Shown: positions 12,001 to 17,712 of the stretch, in pieces | Numbering within the stretch: position 1 is the first letter of the stretch | Layout: each line of letters starts with the position of its first letter | From: Chitinophaga niastensis | GTDB lineage: Bacteria; Bacteroidota; Bacteroidia; Chitinophagales; Chitinophagaceae | DNA: 64,000 nucleotides | NCBI RefSeq assembly: GCF_003014755.1 | Contig: NZ_PYAW01000004.1 | Location: 310,001-374,000 of the forward strand | Direction of reading: 5' to 3' | Made by a program: the position numbers and the translations under genes | Notes under the pieces: model-generated | The model's input: only the letters and a program-made list of their open reading frames with translations | Databases searched by the model: none | What the model was told of the DNA's origin: nothing

Positions 12001-14393
12001 CCCTCACAGAATCTGTAACAGTCAATTACAACATCACCGGTACCGCTACTAACGGCGCCGACTACACGATCAGCGCCACCGCCATAATACCGGCCGGCCA
12101 GAACAGTGTAAGCGTTCCGGTGACCGTGATAGACGACAAGATCATAGAAGGTAATGAAACAGTGATCCTGACCCTGACGGGTGGTACAACCACCAGCTTG
12201 GGCAGCTTCACCGCCAGCGGCACCAATGGTATCGCTACGGTTACCATTGCAGACGATGATGACATTGCCGCTAATAAAGTATTGAGTGTAAGCAAAACAA
12301 CAGATGCTTCCGAGCCAGGTACCAACGGTGCATTCAGTATCAGTCTGCCGGCAGGTGTTACAGCTACAGAAGCAATAACAGTCAACTACAACATCACCGG
12401 TACCGCCACTAACGGCACCGACTACACGATCAGCGCCACCGCCATAATACCGGCCGGTCAGAACAGTGTAAGCGTTCCGGTGACCGTGATAGACGATAAG
12501 ATCATAGAAGGAAACGAAACAGTGATCCTGACCCTGACGGGTGGTACTACCACCAGCTTGGGGAGCTTCACCGCCAGCGGCACGAATGGCAACGCCACTG
12601 TTACTATTGCAGACGATGATGATATTGCCGTCAATAAAGTACTGAGTGTAAGCAAAACAACGGATGCTTCCGAGCCAGGTACTAACGGTGCATTTAGTAT
12701 CAGTCTGCCGGCAGGTGTCACTGCTACAGAAGCCGTAACGGTGAACTACAACATCACTGGTACTGCCACTAACGGCACCGACTACACGATCAGCGCTACG
12801 GCCACCATTCCGGCTGGACAGAACAGTGTAAGCGTTCCGGTGACCGTGATAGACGACAAGATCATAGAAGGTAGTGAAACAGTGATCCTGACCCTGACAG
12901 GTGGCACAACCACCAGCTTGGGCAGCTTCACCGCCAGCGGCACCAATGGCAACGCCACCGTTACCATTGGAGATGATGATGATATTGTATCTAACCTGGT
13001 GTTGAATATTACTGCAACAAAACCTGCTGCTGCTGAACCGTCCACAGATGGGGAAGTAATGATTCAGTTACCTGCCGGCATCACTGCTGCGTTTGATATC
13101 GTGGTGAATTACACTATCGGCGGTACGGCTGTTGCAGGAAATGATTACAAAGCACTCAATGGCACGGCAATAATACCTGCAGGTGCAAACAGCATTAATA
13201 TCCCTGTACAGGTAATAGATAACCTGGTGCAGGATGGTACACGCACAGTGGTATTCACACTTACCGGTGGTAGTGGAGGTAGTCTGTTGTTTACGCCGGG
13301 AACGGGAAAAATAGCTATCGTTAACATAACCGATAATGATGTACAAAGCTTTGATACCTGGAAAACAGTGGCATTGCGGGCAGGGAATACCAGCGGAAAA
13401 GTGCATCCCAACGAAGAGTTGACCTATACCATCTATGTGCATAATACGGGCAACGTGCCTATTGCCGGCCTGGTCATTACCGATCCGATACCAGCTAATA
13501 CCAGCTATGTGAGCGGTGGAACACTTAGCAGCAATGTGGTCAGCTTTACCATAACCAATCTTGCAGCAGGTGCTACTGCAAGTGTAACCTTTGTTGTGAA
13601 AACTGCCGGTAATCTTAAAGGAGTGACAACAATCACCAACACTGCCCAGGTAAGTGACGGTAAGGATACAAAGAATACAGGTAGCTGTGATCCGTCTGCT
13701 CCGGGATGTAGTGCGAAATCCGGAACTGTAATGGACGTAAGTGATGTGAGCGGGGATCTGGTGATAAGTAAAGAAGTAATAAGTCCGGCGGTCGGCCCTT
13801 ACCGTATGGGACAGGATATAACCTATAGCATAAAGGTGAAAAACGTTGGTAATACCATCTATACAAATGTGATAATGGAAGATGCACTACCACTGAATCT
13901 TGAAATGGCTAAATCAATAAACGTAGCAACAGGTCAGGTAAATAAAGATGTCAACACCAGAAAAGTAACATGGAATATCGGGCAATTGCTGGCCGGAGAA
14001 GAAGTGGAGCTCACCATGGTATGCCGCATCATTGAAGGAAATGAGGTAACAAACCGCGCTACCGTAACAGCACTGGAACCAGAGATGGATCTGGACAACA
14101 ACACAGCTGTTTCTACTATACAGGCTGACGGCGGTGATATCACATTCCCGAATGTCTTTACTCCTAATGGTGATGGTAAGAATGAGCGCTTTATTATCGG
14201 AGGCCTGGAAAAGTATCCCGGATCTGCTATCTACATCTATAATCGTTGGGGAAGTATGGTATATCAATCCAAGGATTACCGGAACGACTGGAATGGCTCA
14301 GGATTGAATGAAGGCACATACTATTACATCCTGGAAGTGAAGAAGCAGCAGGGTACAAAGCATTACAAAGGCTGGGTGCAAATATTAAGATAA
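1..14393 (+). CDS. Giant Calx-beta repeat adhesin, T9SS cargo (5' truncated)
   Basis: The reading frame (frame 3) is open from the first bases, so the gene begins upstream of the window; at least 4796 residues are visible. It is built of about 36 complete Calx-beta-like units of roughly 120 residues plus one partial unit at the left edge. Each carries a DAAEPxTNG opening, a TDYT...IPAGQNSV core, a DDKIIE turn and an acidic TIADDDN end, typical of calcium-binding Calx-beta folds. After the repeats come two DUF11-like domains (about 13340-13740 and 13750-14130). The C-terminus is a gliding-motility/CHU_C sorting domain (FPNVFTPNGDGKNE, then YNRWG), the known signal for type IX secretion. I infer a cell-surface adhesin or gliding protein. 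The 9061-13015 part consists of near-identical 360-bp units. A hairpin and the sprF-like gene follow directly, suggesting one operon. Confidence 0.93.
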   Translation, partial: GLQDLSVFGGVITANQVLGIRKVQDGGEGVQDGKFSIELPAGVTASEDININYTVAGTALNGVDYTTLSGQVTLKAGDNNVILPVIVQDDNIIEKTETVQLTLTSAAGAASSNAYSISSTRQAAALNIIDNDNGKAILSVTKITDAAEPASNGSFSISLPLNVTCSEDITVNYGIGGTATNGIDYMSLSTTLVIPAGQTSVSLPVVVKDDKLIEGNESIILTIAGGSSASFTCSVSSTDAAATMTIADDDDVPANRVISIARTADAAEPGTNGSFLISLPAGITAASDITVNYVISGTATNGIDYTNLNGTVIIPAGQNTVPLLVIVKDDKIIEGDESVIATVSGGTAPGLSAFTASSTNGSAALTIADDDNIAANKILSITSTGNAAEPSTNGGFSISLPAGVTVSEAVTVSYSLSGTATNGTDYASLSGSIIIPAGQTSVALDVTVTDDKIIEGNETVVASLTGGTSPSFAFTASSVANTATITIADDDNTAANKVLSIVKTSDAAEPLSNGGFLVSLPAGVTVMGAVNVNYTVTGTATNGTDYTLLSGTVSIPAGQNSVPVPVTVIDDKIIEGNETAIVTLNGGTSAVFGAFTVSGTNNAATVTIADDDNTAANLVLNITKSGDAAEPSTDGGFIVSLPAGVTVSENVMVNYTVAGTATNGTDYTLITSPVIIPAGQNSVPLPIAVKDDKIIEGDETVIVTLVNGTSSSFTFTAGAAKTATVTIADDDNTAANKVISVVKTADAAEPSTNGAFSLELPAGVTATEDITVNYTVAGTATNGTDYQLLGGTAVIPAGQNSVSIPVKIIDDSTIEGDETAIVTVTGGNSPVFGTYTSGGTAATVIIADDDNIPANKILSISKTADAAEPATNGSFRISLPAGITLPQDITVSYTVAGTATNGTDYTNLSGSVVIPAGQNSVSLAVATIDDKIIETNESVIVNISGGTSAGYGAFTASSTNGSATVTIADDDNTAGNTVLTINKTKDAAEPATNGAFSISLPAGITSSEDITVSYTVAGTATPVADYAALGGTITIPAGQNSVALPVITADDKIIEGDETVVTTLTGGASASFTFTGSASATVTIADDDNVAANKVLSIQKLLDASEPSTNGAFRISLSAGIISAENIAVSYTIAGTATPVADYTQLTGSVVLMAGQNSVLLPVNVIDDQLIEGDETVLATVTGGTAASLGVFSASTTNQTATVIIADDDNTADNKVLSITKTTDAAEPGTNGAFSISLPAGIKVAEDVTVNYTVSGTATNGTDYTNLSGSVIIPAGQNNVSIPLVVIDDKIVEGDESVILTLSGGSSAKFTFTVGTTNNSAAATITDDDNTAANKVLSIVKTADAAEPATNGAYTISLPAGITYTQDVTVNYTISGTATSGLDYSTLSGSVKIPAGQNSTTMAVNVLDDKIIETNETVIATLTGGAATGFGAFTASTVNGAATLTITDDDNIAANKIVSIIKTTDASEPATDGAFLLSLPTGITAADDITVNYTITGTATNGTDYTSLGGTVVIPAGQNSIPLAVIVKDDKIIENNETVIATLGTISSASFGAFTVSSTNSNATVIITDDDNTAANKILGAVKTADAAEPSTNGAFSIGLPAGITSSEAITVSYAITGTATNGTDYTNLTGTIVIPAGQNSISVPVTVIDDKIIEGVETVVLNVNGGTAASFGFTTDGTAAQVNIADDDNTTANKSLRIAKTTDAAEPATNGNFRISLPVGVTAAADIKVSYIIDAASTATSGADYQAITADIIIPAGLNGVNVPVLVTDDQVIEPVETVVMNITGGTDGLFIYTADATAATATVYIADDDFTANSNVVLVTKVSDAMEGGVHGQYKISLPPGITASEDVTIHYAMGGSATNTTDYTTLGGTAVITAGTNFVLVDLAAMNDGLIEGPEQAVLSLTGASSATYTFNIAPGKGSATVNIIDANAASSTPVAVTNLNDAAEPATNGKFRISLNGSVSNYDVTVGYNLSGTATSGVDYTIPGTIIIPALQDHVDIDVTVIDDKIIEAPETVVFTVISGSATDGAGNAYLFPADAVNTATVTIADDDNTAANRILSVVQTADAAEPATNGSYMISLPAGYTSSSDIVVQYNMSGTATKDVDYTISATATIPANQNFVILPVKVKDDKIIELTETVILTLTGGTDTPGNAYTPGAAAVAIVKISDDDGTIANRQLTITNVSDASEPATNGQFKVSLPAGITVSEDITVNYTVAGTAVNGTDYTLLTNTVLLPAGQNSVNIDVVVQDDKIIEGNETVIATLSGGTSTNFTFAGTNSATVIIADDDNTAAIRVLEVHKITDAAEPATPGIFRVSLPAGYTAARDITLQYTLSGTATRNVDYSIVTVTLPAGVNSVDIQADVIDDKIIEPVETVILDLTGGTDNNGNAYTANTTNKTATVNIADDDATAANKELTVTKISDAAEPATNGAFNISLPAGVTAAGDITISYNLAGTATNGTDYDNLGGTVVLHAGNNSVQVIVAPKDDKIIEGDETVILTLTGGTSPLFGTFTPAVGNTATLTIADDDNIAANRVISITKTADASEPATPGAFKVSLPAGVTVSEDITVNYTVGGTAGNGVDYVSLTGTVVLPKGQNSVPVPVIVIDDKIIENPETVILNITGGASASFGFTADLAGSSATVTIADDDNIAANKVVSITKTVDAAEPGTNGAFSISLPAGVTAVEDVKVNYAVSGTATNGVDYTVLSGTIIIPAGQNMIPLPVVVTDDKIIEGNEQVVITLTGATSTSFSGYTANSNASLIIADDDNIPANTLLSITKTTDAAEPATNGSYHISLPAGITVAEAVNVNYTITGTAINGTDYQTLTGIIVIPAGQNGIDLPVTVKDDKIIEESETVIVTLTGGTSSQFTFAASSTDGNATVIIADDDNTTVNRVISITKVADAAEPAVNGAFDVSLSPGLTASADITVNYTIGGTAIGGADYIALTGTVIIPKGQHSVPVNVQVIDDQIMEPTETVIATITGGTAVGLGSFAASSTTGNATVLIADNDNIPANKILSVTKTTDASEPGTNGAFSISLPAGITLTEAVTVNYSITGTATNGTDYTISATATIPAGQNSVSVPVTVIDDKIIEGNETVILTLTGGTTTGFGSFTASGTNGIATVTIADDDDIAANKVLSVSKTTDASEPGTNGAFSISLPAGITLTEAVTVNYNITGTATNGTDYTISATAIIPAGQNSVNVPVTVIDDKIIEGNETVILTLTGGTTTSLGSFTASVTNGNATVIIADDDDIAANKVLSVSKTTDASEPATNGAFSISLPAGITLTEAVTVNYNITGTATNGSDYTISATATIPAGQNSVSVPVTVIDDKIIEGNETVILTLTGGTTTGFGSFTTSGTNGIATVTIADDDDIAVNKVLSVSKTTDASEPGTNGAFSISLPAGVTATEAVTVNYNITGTATNGTDYTISATATIPAGQNSVSVPVTVIDDKIIEGNETVILTLTGGTTTSFGSFTASGTNGNATVTIADDDDIAANKVLSVSKTKDASEPGTNGAFSISLPAGITLTEAVTVNYNITGTATNGTDYTISTTATIPAGQNSVNVPVTVIDDKIIEGNETVILTLTGGTTTSLGSFTASVTNGNATVIIADDDDIAANKVLSVSKTTDASEPGTNGAFNISLPAGITLTEAVTVNYNITGTATNGTDYTISATATIPAGQNSVSVPVTVIDDKIIEGNETVILTLTGGTTTSLGSFTASGTNGNATVTIADDDDIAVNKVLSVSKTTDASEPGTNGAFSISLPAGITLTEAVTVNYNITGTATNGTDYTISATAIIPAGQNSVSVPVTVIDDKIIEGNETVILTLTGGTTTSLGSFTASGTNGNATVTIADDDDIAANKVLSVSKTTDASEPGTNGAFSISLPAGITLTEAVTVNYNITGTATNGTDYTINATATIPAGQNSVSVPVTVIDDKIIEGNETVILTLTGGTTTGLGSFTASGTNGNATVTIADDDDIAANKVLSVSKTKDASEPGTNGAFSISLPAGITLTESVTVNYNITGTATNGADYTISATAIIPAGQNSVSVPVTVIDDKIIEGNETVILTLTGGTTTSLGSFTASGTNGIATVTIADDDDIAANKVLSVSKTTDASEPGTNGAFSISLPAGVTATEAITVNYNITGTATNGTDYTISATAIIPAGQNSVSVPVTVIDDKIIEGNETVILTLTGGTTTSLGSFTASGTNGNATVTIADDDDIAVNKVLSVSKTTDASEPGTNGAFSISLPAGVTATEAVTVNYNITGTATNGTDYTISATATIPAGQNSVSVPVTVIDDKIIEGSETVILTLTGGTTTSLGSFTASGTNGNATVTIGDDDDIVSNLVLNITATKPAAAEPSTDGEVMIQLPAGITAAFDIVVNYTIGGTAVAGNDYKALNGTAIIPAGANSINIPVQVIDNLVQDGTRTVVFTLTGGSGGSLLFTPGTGKIAIVNITDNDVQSFDTWKTVALRAGNTSGKVHPNEELTYTIYVHNTGNVPIAGLVITDPIPANTSYVSGGTLSSNVVSFTITNLAAGATASVTFVVKTAGNLKGVTTITNTAQVSDGKDTKNTGSCDPSAPGCSAKSGTVMDVSDVSGDLVISKEVISPAVGPYRMGQDITYSIKVKNVGNTIYTNVIMEDALPLNLEMAKSINVATGQVNKDVNTRKVTWNIGQLLAGEEVELTMVCRIIEGNEVTNRATVTALEPEMDLDNNTAVSTIQADGGDITFPNVFTPNGDGKNERFIIGGLEKYPGSAIYIYNRWGSMVYQSKDYRNDWNGSGLNEGTYYYILEVKKQQGTKHYKGWVQILR
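9061..13015 (+). repeat. Eleven tandem 360-bp repeat units in the adhesin gene
   Basis: The same start (cggatgcttccgagccag or a near variant) recurs exactly every 360 bp at 9061, 9421, 9781, 10141, 10501, 10861, 11221, 11581, 11941, 12301 and 12661. Each unit is 120 codons, so gain or loss of a unit keeps the frame. These copies are very similar at the DNA level, whereas the Calx-beta units before 9000 are clearly diverged. Variation among copies is modular: the two forms ITLTEAV and VTATEAV, and ANK versus VNK, recur in different combinations, as expected from recombination between units. Confidence 0.95.
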
Positions 14394-14400
14394 AACGAAC

Positions 14401-14432
14401 GGGTGGCTGTTGCTAACTGGTAATAGCCATCC
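14401..14432 (+). terminator. Hairpin between adhesin and sprF-like gene
   Basis: A 13-bp stem (gggtggctgttgc with gtaatagccatcc, allowing G-U pairs) closes a 6-nt loop. No clear T-run follows, so it looks more like an attenuator or RNA-processing site than a full terminator. It could lower expression of the downstream secretion genes relative to the giant gene. Confidence 0.4.
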
Positions 14433-14463
14433 ATCTGTATTCCGTGTTAAGTAAAAGCATTAC

Positions 14464-15468
14464 ATGATGCAAAGCAAGTTAATAGCCTGGTTCACCATCA
14501 TTCTGCTGATTGCAGGAGTGAAGGGGAAAGCACAGCAAAATGTACAGTTCAGTCAGTACGCATTTAACGGTCTGACAGTAAATCCGGCTTATGCCGGTTA
14601 TAAGGAAGACTGGTACGTGAATAGCGTTTACCGTCATCAATGGGCAGGTTTCCCCGGAGCACCGCGTACAGGTGGCATATCTGTGGATGGTCTGACCAGT
14701 GCTCCGGATAACAGGGTAGGTGTAGGGTTGCAAATGATGTTTGATAAAACAGGCCCACAGGAAGCGCTCTCCCTTTATGGTTCCTATTCCTATCGTATTC
14801 CACTGGATGAGGAAGATACCCGTCGGCTTTGCATTGGCCTGGGTGGCGGTGTAACTCAGTATTCAATTGATGGTAACGCATTGCAATATGTCGATAATAA
14901 TGATGATGCAATCCCCATAGGAAAGGTAAGCCGCTGGGTTCCTGATGCACGGTTCGGTATTTACTATTATACCCCCTCTTTTTATCTCGGCGTTTCAGTC
15001 ATGGATCTCTTTTCCCTGTATACTGATGGCAGCAGGTATTCCTGGAAGGGGAACAGTTATGAAACTATCCGCAAAACACAACATGCATATCTCACCGCAG
15101 GCACCGTATTGAATCTTTCTGACGACCTGAAACTAAAACCTACACTGATGCTGAAGGAGGATTTTAAAGCCCCTACCAGCCTGGATCTGAATGCATTCCT
15201 GCTGATCAGTGAAAAGTTGTGGGTAGGAGGTTCATATAGAACAAGCGTGAAATTATGGAATAAAAATAACCTCGACTCACGCCTGCAACAGGTGAATGCT
15301 GCCAGTGTAATTCTTGAGTATTATGTGGGCGACCGTTTTCGCTTTGGTTATGCTTATGATCTGAACGTGAACAAAATGGCCGGCTATCAGGCTGGATCTC
15401 ATGAAATATCCATAGGCGTGTTGTTCCCTTCCAAAAAGTATAACATTAGTAATCCGCGTTATTTCTAA
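14464..15468 (+). CDS. PorP/SprF family type IX secretion membrane protein
   Basis: This 334-residue protein has an N-terminal signal peptide ending near KGKAQ, then the family hallmark QFSQYAFNGLTVNPAYAG and a beta-rich barrel-like body. PorP/SprF proteins are outer-membrane partners of type IX secretion, commonly needed for export or anchoring of a particular cargo with a CHU_C-type sorting domain. The gene starts 70 bp after the giant adhesin, which ends in exactly such a domain, so the adhesin is its likely cargo. Two adjacent ATG codons (14464, 14467) are possible starts. It is named by family only; which paralogue (SprF or PorP) it is cannot be told from sequence. Confidence 0.92.
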   Translation: MMQSKLIAWFTIILLIAGVKGKAQQNVQFSQYAFNGLTVNPAYAGYKEDWYVNSVYRHQWAGFPGAPRTGGISVDGLTSAPDNRVGVGLQMMFDKTGPQEALSLYGSYSYRIPLDEEDTRRLCIGLGGGVTQYSIDGNALQYVDNNDDAIPIGKVSRWVPDARFGIYYYTPSFYLGVSVMDLFSLYTDGSRYSWKGNSYETIRKTQHAYLTAGTVLNLSDDLKLKPTLMLKEDFKAPTSLDLNAFLLISEKLWVGGSYRTSVKLWNKNNLDSRLQQVNAASVILEYYVGDRFRFGYAYDLNVNKMAGYQAGSHEISIGVLFPSKKYNISNPRYF

Positions 15469-15492
15469 TGGGCCACCTTAAATAGTTTAACC

Positions 15493-17343
15493 TTGAGATA
15501 CTATCATCTTTATTTCGGTAAAAAGTTGTCAGGTACAGTATATGTGCTGGCGCTTTCTTGTTGGTTGCCGTTTTCCCTTTTTGCACAGGAGCAAAAAAGT
15601 GTGCTGAAAATGGCGGAAGAGGCCTACAGCAGGCAGGAATTTGCAATAGCGGCTGGTCTGTATGAAAGGCTGGTACATAACAAAGGTAAGCATGTACACA
15701 CAGAACAGTTGTTGAAACTGGCCACTTGTTACCAGGAAGTGGGACAGTTCAGCAGAGCTGGCAGCTGGTATGCAAAAATAACATCCCTGCCTGATTGTCC
15801 GGCAGAGGCGTGGTTTGCCTACGGGGAAGTGTTAAGAAACCAGGAATTATACAGCGAAGCAAAATTACAATATGCACTTTTTAATACTGTAAAAGCAGAT
15901 AGTGTGCAATTAAAAGAGATGGTGTTAAAAAGTTGTGACAGTGCCCTTGCATGGAAACAACAGCCTCCTGTTATAGCACTGAACGCGTTCAACGCATTGA
16001 ACACTGAGAACTCTGAAGTGATAAGTGGTGTGGTAAAAGAAGGGCTGTTACTGGTGGCAAACGGTTACCAGAAAATGTTACTGAATGGTGCTGTGGAAAA
16101 TCATCCGGCAGATGACAAACGCACGCAACAGCCTTATTATAAGCCATACATCTTTAAGCAATACAGTACAGATGGTTCCAATATTTTCCTGGAAGCGCTT
16201 TTCCCTCAATTGTTGGGCAAATACCATTATCATGTAGGTCCTGTTTGTCTGAATAAAGCGGAAGATACTTTATACGTTACGATCAATGAGCAGGATAAAG
16301 TATTGCCAGATAGCCGGAAAGGCCCTGTGAGCGGTATACGCAGACTTTTTATTTACCAGTCATTCAAACACGATGGTGTATGGAGCCAGCCTGTGAAGTT
16401 ACTACTGATTAACCAGGATGGTTATTCTTCCAGTCATCCTGCATTGACTGAAAATGGTAGTTTACTGTATTTTGTTTCCGACAGGCCGGGAGGATATGGT
16501 CAGACAGATATCTGGTACAGCGAAAAGCAGCAGGATGGCACCTGGGGAGCCCCGGTAAATTGTGGACCTGATTTGAATACTATTGCCCCGGAAGCTTTTC
16601 CCACTATCAACGAAGAAGGAGTATTATATTTTTCCAGTAAAGGATATGTAGGCATGGGTGGATATGATATCTACCGGGTTAAGGGAAGCGGCTCTCACTG
16701 GGAGCATCCTGTGAATATGAAGCCTCCTTTTAATACCGGGGGTGATGATATCGGCTTTATTCTGAAAGGGAATGGATATGAAGGGTTTCTGTCTTCCAAC
16801 CGCCAGGGAGGGAAGGGTAGTGATGATGTTTACACCTTTACAGACGCTCATTACTTTGAGAGAATAAATGATCACATTCCCCCGGTTGTAACATCCGGTA
16901 ATAAACCAGGCAGAGATAGTGCCGTTAAAGGCGGAACTGATAAAGTGATCGTGAAGCATGAACTCACTCCTGAAGAAGAAAAAGATAAAATGGAACTGGA
17001 GAAATTCCAGTTCTTCTATGCTTATAATAGCACAGAGCTGCTTACCGAATCGCGCCGTATACTGGATTATGTTGCAGGTATCATGAAAAAGCATCCACAG
17101 TGGAAGCTGTTGGTAATATCTTATACGGATAGTCGCGGTACTGATGAGTATAACAAAGACTTGTCATCCCTGCGTTGTTATGCTGTGATCAATTACCTGG
17201 ATAATAAAGGAATATCCCCTGTCCGCATTTATTACAGGAATATAGGGGAGCAGGCCATCATCAACGGTTGTAAGGACGGCGTGCCTTGTACTGAACAACA
17301 ACATAAACAAAACAGACGATCTGAGTTGAAGGTATTATATTAA
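15493..17343 (+). CDS. PorE-like OmpA family protein with TPR and PD40 repeats
   Basis: The protein has 616 residues from a TTG start. No ATG precedes the signal peptide in this frame, and the previous stop lies only 24 bp upstream. Order of parts: signal peptide (to about residue 32, SLFAQ), TPR-like helices (about 35-130), WD40-like PD40 beta-propeller repeats (about 310-440; SDRPGGYGQTDIW and SSKGYVGMGGYDIY) and an OmpA C-terminal peptidoglycan-binding domain (about 500-616; YTDSRGTDEYN, QNRRSELKV). This resembles PorE of the type IX secretion system, which links the outer-membrane machinery to peptidoglycan, though the carboxypeptidase-regulatory domain known in PorE is not obvious. It is likely co-transcribed with the sprF-like gene. 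Confidence 0.88.
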   Translation: MRYYHLYFGKKLSGTVYVLALSCWLPFSLFAQEQKSVLKMAEEAYSRQEFAIAAGLYERLVHNKGKHVHTEQLLKLATCYQEVGQFSRAGSWYAKITSLPDCPAEAWFAYGEVLRNQELYSEAKLQYALFNTVKADSVQLKEMVLKSCDSALAWKQQPPVIALNAFNALNTENSEVISGVVKEGLLLVANGYQKMLLNGAVENHPADDKRTQQPYYKPYIFKQYSTDGSNIFLEALFPQLLGKYHYHVGPVCLNKAEDTLYVTINEQDKVLPDSRKGPVSGIRRLFIYQSFKHDGVWSQPVKLLLINQDGYSSSHPALTENGSLLYFVSDRPGGYGQTDIWYSEKQQDGTWGAPVNCGPDLNTIAPEAFPTINEEGVLYFSSKGYVGMGGYDIYRVKGSGSHWEHPVNMKPPFNTGGDDIGFILKGNGYEGFLSSNRQGGKGSDDVYTFTDAHYFERINDHIPPVVTSGNKPGRDSAVKGGTDKVIVKHELTPEEEKDKMELEKFQFFYAYNSTELLTESRRILDYVAGIMKKHPQWKLLVISYTDSRGTDEYNKDLSSLRCYAVINYLDNKGISPVRIYYRNIGEQAIINGCKDGVPCTEQQHKQNRRSELKVLY

Positions 17344-17419
17344 GCAATGGATTATAATAAGCGATATTTCTATTATCTCAATGGCATAACGGATAAAAGT
17401 TGAATTCGGATAAAAGAAT

Positions 17420-17443
17420 GTGCCAGCCATTATTGGCCGGCAC
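17420..17443 (+). terminator. Hairpin after porE-like gene
   Basis: gtgccagcc pairs with ggccggcac (one G-U) around a 6-nt loop, 77 bp after the stop codon. Only a short T stretch follows. Confidence 0.5.
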
Positions 17444-17525
17444 CTGTTTATCATTTGCCAATCCCTGTCTGAGGCTAAAACTGAATAGTAGTAATTGTAA
17501 TACAGGCGCAACTATATAACTCCAC

Positions 17526-17533
17526 TATCTTTG
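17526..17533 (+). promoter_or_regulatory. Bacteroidota -7 element (TATCTTTG)
   Basis: TATCTTTG matches the Bacteroidota -7 consensus TAnnTTTG exactly. No well-placed -33 TTG is visible and no plus-strand gene follows; a bidirectional terminator lies about 85 bp downstream. Confidence 0.25.
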
Positions 17534-17615
17534 TGCCCGCTAAAGAATAGACAAACAACACAATAGTGAATAATTAAGTATTTTTTTGGTTTTTCATAGG
17601 ATATGGTTAAGAAAA

Positions 17616-17648
17616 AGAGGTGCTATTCCTGGCTACCTCTATTTTTTA
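17616..17648. terminator. Bidirectional terminator hairpin
   Basis: agaggt pairs with acctct; the stem extends by a GC pair past one bulge. It is followed by attttttatt on the plus strand and preceded by gaaaa, which gives a T-run on the minus strand. It lies between convergent genes and could stop both. Confidence 0.6.
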
Positions 17649-17712
17649 TTATAGCAGATGCTCATAATTGCACCTGCACCACTTTTCGAAGGAGTAGACG
17701 GGCATCTGCCAA

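Larger units (their letters stand above)
17344..17712. other. Intergenic region between convergent genes
   Basis: This 369-bp gap holds two terminator-like hairpins and one Bacteroidota-type promoter match. I find no supportable protein-coding frame. Confidence 0.6.

Noticed and set aside
9061..13015. Regularly spaced repeats as a CRISPR array
   Set aside because: The whole 360-bp unit is conserved and coding; there are no short repeats with unique spacers and no cas genes.
194..14267. Many 60-160 codon open frames on the minus strand under the adhesin gene
   Set aside because: They repeat with the same period as the Calx-beta units, lack start context and are antisense shadows of a repetitive, strongly biased coding sequence.
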